This document shows, piece by piece, positions 58,151-64,000 of a stretch of DNA of 64,000 bases (its first letter is position 1; each line of letters starts with the position of its first letter). Below the pieces are notes generated by a model, which did no database searches, was not told where the DNA came from, and worked only from the letters and a program-made list of their open reading frames with translations. This DNA is from Vicia villosa (lineage: Eukaryota; Streptophyta; Magnoliopsida; Fabales; Fabaceae), in NCBI RefSeq assembly GCF_029867415.1, contig NC_081180.1:145948731-146012730 (forward strand), given 5' to 3'. A program made the position numbers and the translations under genes.

Positions 58151-58800
58151 AAATTGAAACCAATAAGAAGGCGAAACAATCAAGAAAATAAAAAAAAAAA
58201 ATTCTGAGTACATTTCGGAAGTGCATTTCTGAAACTGGTCAGAGAGGTGTTTTCGGAAATGCACTTCTGAAACAACCTACGAACACCATTTTTTGCAGAA
58301 AACCATTTCTTCTCTAAATGCTTGAAAATCCGTTTTTTCCTATCTAAACACACACATTGACGTATAATAACTAAACCCAACAACATTTTGCTAATTTCTA
58401 ACAGCCCTACTATCAATTTCTATCCTAGAGTTTAAGGTTGTAAAACTTACAAATTGGAAGCTTTGAATGTAGCCTTTGAAGTAGTCTTTGAATGTTGTAG
58501 AGCAACTTTAGATGTCAAACTAAATGTAGTAGTAGTAGGAAGAAATGGAGAAATTTTTAAAAATTTTGTGTTTTAGAATAAAATAAAGGGGGGAGGCTGT
58601 TTTGTTTAAACTGCAAAACGCATGTATTTTCGGAGATGCATCTCCGAAAACACCTTATTTTTAGATAAATTTTTTTTTTGGAGATGCATCTCCGAAATCA
58701 CTATTTTTGATGACTTCGGAGATGCACTTCCAAAATATAAAGGCGTTTTAAGAATTTCACGCGGGTATCTAAGATGGTTGGGGAATTTATAAAGAAATTA

Positions 58801-61201
<2,401 letters not shown>

Positions 61202-61289
61202 GGGAAAAATGTGTATATTTTAATAGATGACACAAGAATAGTGTAATATGAGTATCTCTCTAGAGATAAAAATCTAATTTACTAAAAAA

Positions 61290-62604
61290 AAAAAAAACTT
61301 AAATACACTTTTGATCCTCCTATTTCAATATTTTTAATTTCTTGTCCCCCTTTTAAAAAACCCCAACCTTTTGATCCCTCCATTAAACATTTATGATTTT
61401 TTTAGTCTCCCTTCACTTTTTAACATGGCCGCCACGTCATTAAAAATAAAAAAAGTTTAAAAATTCATTCTTTTATTTTCTTAAATTTACTTATTAATAC
61501 TTTTAATAATTAAATATTTTAAAAATGAATATTTAATATAGAAAATGGTTTGCGCCTTTCATCTCTTTGTCTTCTCAATTTCGCACATGAGCACCAACTT
61601 TGTTAATTGAACCTAGAAATTCACACTTCTAATTTCAAACTCGTCCTCAGAAATTTGTCTCCAAGGAAGCGTTGAAGTTTAGTTGAAACGAAGAAACAAT
61701 CATCTTAGGTACACGAAACCCTAGCTTTCTGTTAAAAATGTTCAAAAAATTTATGCTTTAATTCAAAACAATTTCTTTCATCCATTGAAGAAGCGAAGGG
61801 GAAGCAAGATGGATATACCTCAGGCCTCAACAAAAGACAAGGAAGATGTAAAATTTCGTATGAGGCAAGTGATATTTTCCTTTTCCATGTTTATGGTATT
61901 GACCAATGGCAATGAAACATATGTTGTCAATCTAAAACAAAAAACATGTGCATTTAGGAAATGAGATTTAAGTGGATTCCCTTGTAGTCATTCCATAACA
62001 TGTATATGAAAAAACAAGAAAATGTCATAAGAATATGTCTCTGACTATTATAGGTAAATATCACAAATTTTACTTCGTGTTTTAAAATATTCCTTTAATA
62101 TGCATAACATATGTATTATTTTATGTGTATAGGAAGTCTAATTTCCAAAACACATATTCACACATAGTCTACCCTATAAATGGGCCACAATTATGGCCTT
62201 TGGATGGCCAGGTAGAAATCAACTCACCAATGATGAAAAGGACAGATGGTTGTCCCAAAAAGATGTGAAACAAGGTCAATGATGAGCCTAGAAATCCATA
62301 TGTACTTCCTAGAAAGCTTGCAACAAGGACTTGTCATAAGTGTGGAGCTACGGAACAAAATAAGAAAAGTTGTAAGGACAAAAGGGTTGTTGATATGGCC
62401 ATTTCAAAAGGTGAAAATAAGAATAATGCAAAGAAGTCTAGAATAAGAGGTGCTGAAAAGAAGAAGCAGGCAAACAAATCTGTAACAACTAGTGGTGAAA
62501 AGAAGAACCAGGCAAAGAAATTTGCAACAACAAGTGAAAACTTTGTCGTAGAGATTGAAAACTCATCACAAGCACCACAACAGACACAATCATCACAAAA
62601 CTAG
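61290..62604 (+). pseudogene. Mutator-like transposase C-terminal remnant
   Basis: At 62170-62604 the + strand reads NGPQLWPLDGQVEINSPMMK, a PKKM stop, then NDEPRNPYVLPRKLATRTCH, a partial zinc knuckle CHKCGATEQNKKSC and a lysine/serine-rich tail ending SQAPQQTQSSQN. The order (NGxxxWP, PxxKRxxGRPKK-like segment, CxKCGxxxHNKRxC-like finger) is that of a plant MULE transposase tail after the SWIM domain. The knuckle histidine reads Gln. A short upstream ATG exon (MDIPQASTKDKEDVKFRMRQ at 61809) followed by a GT may be its own first exon or a captured one. 61290-61460 is a non-coding repeat-like stretch that could be the element end. Confidence 0.65.
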
Positions 62605-63283
62605 TTTCAATTAGGGTGTTTTTGTAATCACTTTTATGTTTGTCTGAATTAGTTAAGTTTTTGTGTCATTTTGGACAAATTAACTTGTTGTTTGCTTTTA
62701 ATGTTGTTTATGTCTTTTTGGACAAGTTGTGTTCATGTTTTATGGTAATGTTGGTTATGTAATTTTTAACAAGTACATCTAAGTTTTAATGGTAATGAAC
62801 AAGTTATGTTAATGTTTCAATGTTGTCTTGTTGCTTTAATATTGATGAACAAGTTTTAATGTTGTCTTGTTGTTTTAGTAGTCTTTTGATAACAGTCATG
62901 GCTTGGCAGAAAAATGTCCTTGTAATGTTGTTTTGTAACTCATACCACTTAACACAAAATTATAACAGATTTTTTGGAACTCATAAAAGTTAACACAAAC
63001 TCATAATTTTGGAGCTCATACCAATTAACAAAAACTCATAATTAAACCATAATTTTCATTCATTAATATTAGATGCAAAATTTACAACTTTATTACACTT
63101 TTTTGGAACAATAACATTTAACAACAATTTTGCATTGTAACTAGTCCTATTAACATCTATACTCCTAGTTCATTATATTGGTTGCAATTAGACCTAATAA
63201 CAACACAAAACTCATGACAATTGTAAACTTCAACTGCATTTTCAGAAACATAATTGTTAGGTTTTGTTTTGTTGGTTGCATTT
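62605..63283. other. 3' flank of the Mutator remnant
   Basis: Repetitive but non-coding: several variants of AACAAGTTxTGTTxATGTTT and TTAACACAAACTCATAA. No ORF worth listing. Confidence 0.45.
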
Positions 63284-64000
63284 TGTTAAAACAAGTATTC
63301 CAGCAAGATGTAGGATAAAATGTCGTGACATGTTGGTGTTAGTTCCATGGTTTTATGATTGGCATGATTTTTCTAAAACATGGTTCTTAGCTGATATTGA
63401 GCAAGATGTTGAAACATCTTGATCAATTGTCATGACAGGTTCTGCTCTCATGAGTTTTTACAGATGTTCTGCCAGATGTTGTGACATGCTATACTAGAAC
63501 ATCATGACATTTCAGACTCGATTTTAATCATTAAAGATTTGATTGAAAATATGAGATTATGGACGATTCAGGCACTCATACACGCGCAACCGATCAAGGA
63601 GTTTTTAAGACAAATACATATTTGGTTTCAAAAAAATGATCTTTGAGACTTTTTTAGAAAACTAAGATTTAATTTGATTTGACTTTTTCTATTTTCTATG
63701 AAGATCTTGCAGCTGATTAAAAAAGGAGAATATTGGATTTTATTCAGAAGTCCAAGCCCATACTGCAAGAGTCTATAAAAGGAGACTTGCTAAACCTAGT
63801 ATATCAAGCATTCACAAGAATAAAACCATGGGTGCCTTAAGGGATTAGGTTTTGAGAGGAGTTCAAGTTCTTCGTGTGTTCTTCTTTGTGTCACTCATGT
63901 ATCTTCTAATACATTAAGGTGGATTGTGTGTTCTCACTCTTGAAGCTTTTAAGCAAGAGAGTTGAGTATTGTTGTTGATTGAAGCTTTTAAGCAAGATCA
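63284..64000 (+). repeat. Start of a copia-type LTR, runs out of the window
   Basis: It opens TGTTAAAACAAGTATTCC, close to the SIRE-like LTR start at 25679 (TGTTAGAACAAG). It contains several inverted motifs of the type ATGTTGTGACATG (63332, 63398, 63475, 63501), a TATA box at 63773-63780 and a leader with a repeated GAAGCTTTTAAGCAAGA (63942 and 63980). The end and any primer site lie beyond 64000. Confidence 0.6.
63773..63780 (+). promoter_or_regulatory. TATA box of the right-edge LTR
   Basis: CTATAAAA in GAGTCTATAAAAGGAGAC, about 490 bp inside the LTR, with a purine-rich leader after it. Confidence 0.6.

Larger units (their letters stand above)
55690..58800 (-). mobile_element. Palindrome-bearing element with a plant mobile domain remnant
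   Basis: Self-complementary motifs cluster at both sides: left at 56650-56672, 56688-56712, 56741-56765 and the perfect 22-bp palindrome 56786-56807; right at 58209-58233, 58248-58274, the perfect 24-bp palindrome 58627-58650, 58676-58700 and 58717-58740. All share TCGGAnnTGCAnnTCCGA. Between them lies a plant-mobile-domain ORF (57422-58150, minus). An 867-bp hAT element and a Stowaway MITE are nested inside. Outer ends are estimated only. The relation to the cassette at 47.2-48.1 kb is inferred from the shared motif. Confidence 0.5.

Overview
The window looks like nuclear DNA of a plant, most likely a legume. It has spliced genes with GT-AG introns, plant mitochondrial MCCA, and abundant Athila-type gypsy and SIRE/Tnt1-type copia retrotransposons. 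It also has plant Stowaway, hAT and Mutator MITEs and gene fragments of plant families (LRR receptor kinase, CHUP1-like, STAY-GREEN-like, protein S-acyltransferase). The legume assignment is inferred from overall similarity to remembered legume repeats and was not tested by search.

Only two genes look intact. One is a small two-exon gene at 42518-44641 (+) encoding a conserved 168-residue protein of unknown function. The other is a complete 16-exon gene at 48716-54692 (-) for the biotin-carrying alpha subunit of 3-methylcrotonyl-CoA carboxylase (740 residues), which acts in mitochondrial leucine catabolism. Almost everything else is transposable elements in several nested layers.

Layout. 1-3925: part of a very large LTR (Tat/Ogre-like) with its own TATA box and several tandem repeat blocks. 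3936-11730 (-): an Athila-type gypsy element with a broken gag-pol, a tRNA-Asp primer site and one LTR. 11835-15493 (+): a decayed copia element ending in a 22-G tract. 15540-18367: AT-rich tandem repeats. 18368-25631 (-): a 7.26-kb gene-capturing Helitron inserted into one copy of those repeats. 25679-28660 (+): the 5' half of a SIRE-like copia element, abutting a hAT transposase tail (28717-29259). 30828-32995: four MITEs. 33782-38731 (+): a young Tnt1-like copia element with 491-bp LTRs and a 5-bp target duplication. 39790-41945: a decayed copia element split by a hAT MITE. 42518-54692: the two genes, with Mutator-like remnants, a SINE-like head and a small palindrome-flanked ORF cassette between them. 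55690-58800: a second palindrome-bearing element carrying a plant mobile domain remnant and split by an 867-bp hAT element. 59-64 kb: gypsy gag traces, a Mutator transposase tail and the start of another copia LTR.

The most notable structure is the Helitron. Both ends can be read: 5' TC preceded by A, and a 3' 11-bp hairpin followed by CTAG and then T. The interrupted host repeat can be compared with uninterrupted paralogous copies 0.5-1.2 kb away. Inside are fragments of at least five unrelated host genes, some with intact splice borders, plus a 39-bp minisatellite. The second is a family of elements marked by self-complementary 20-24-bp motifs (core TCGGAnnTGCAnnTCCGA) that flank small plant-type ORFs at 47.2-48.1 kb and 56.6-58.8 kb.
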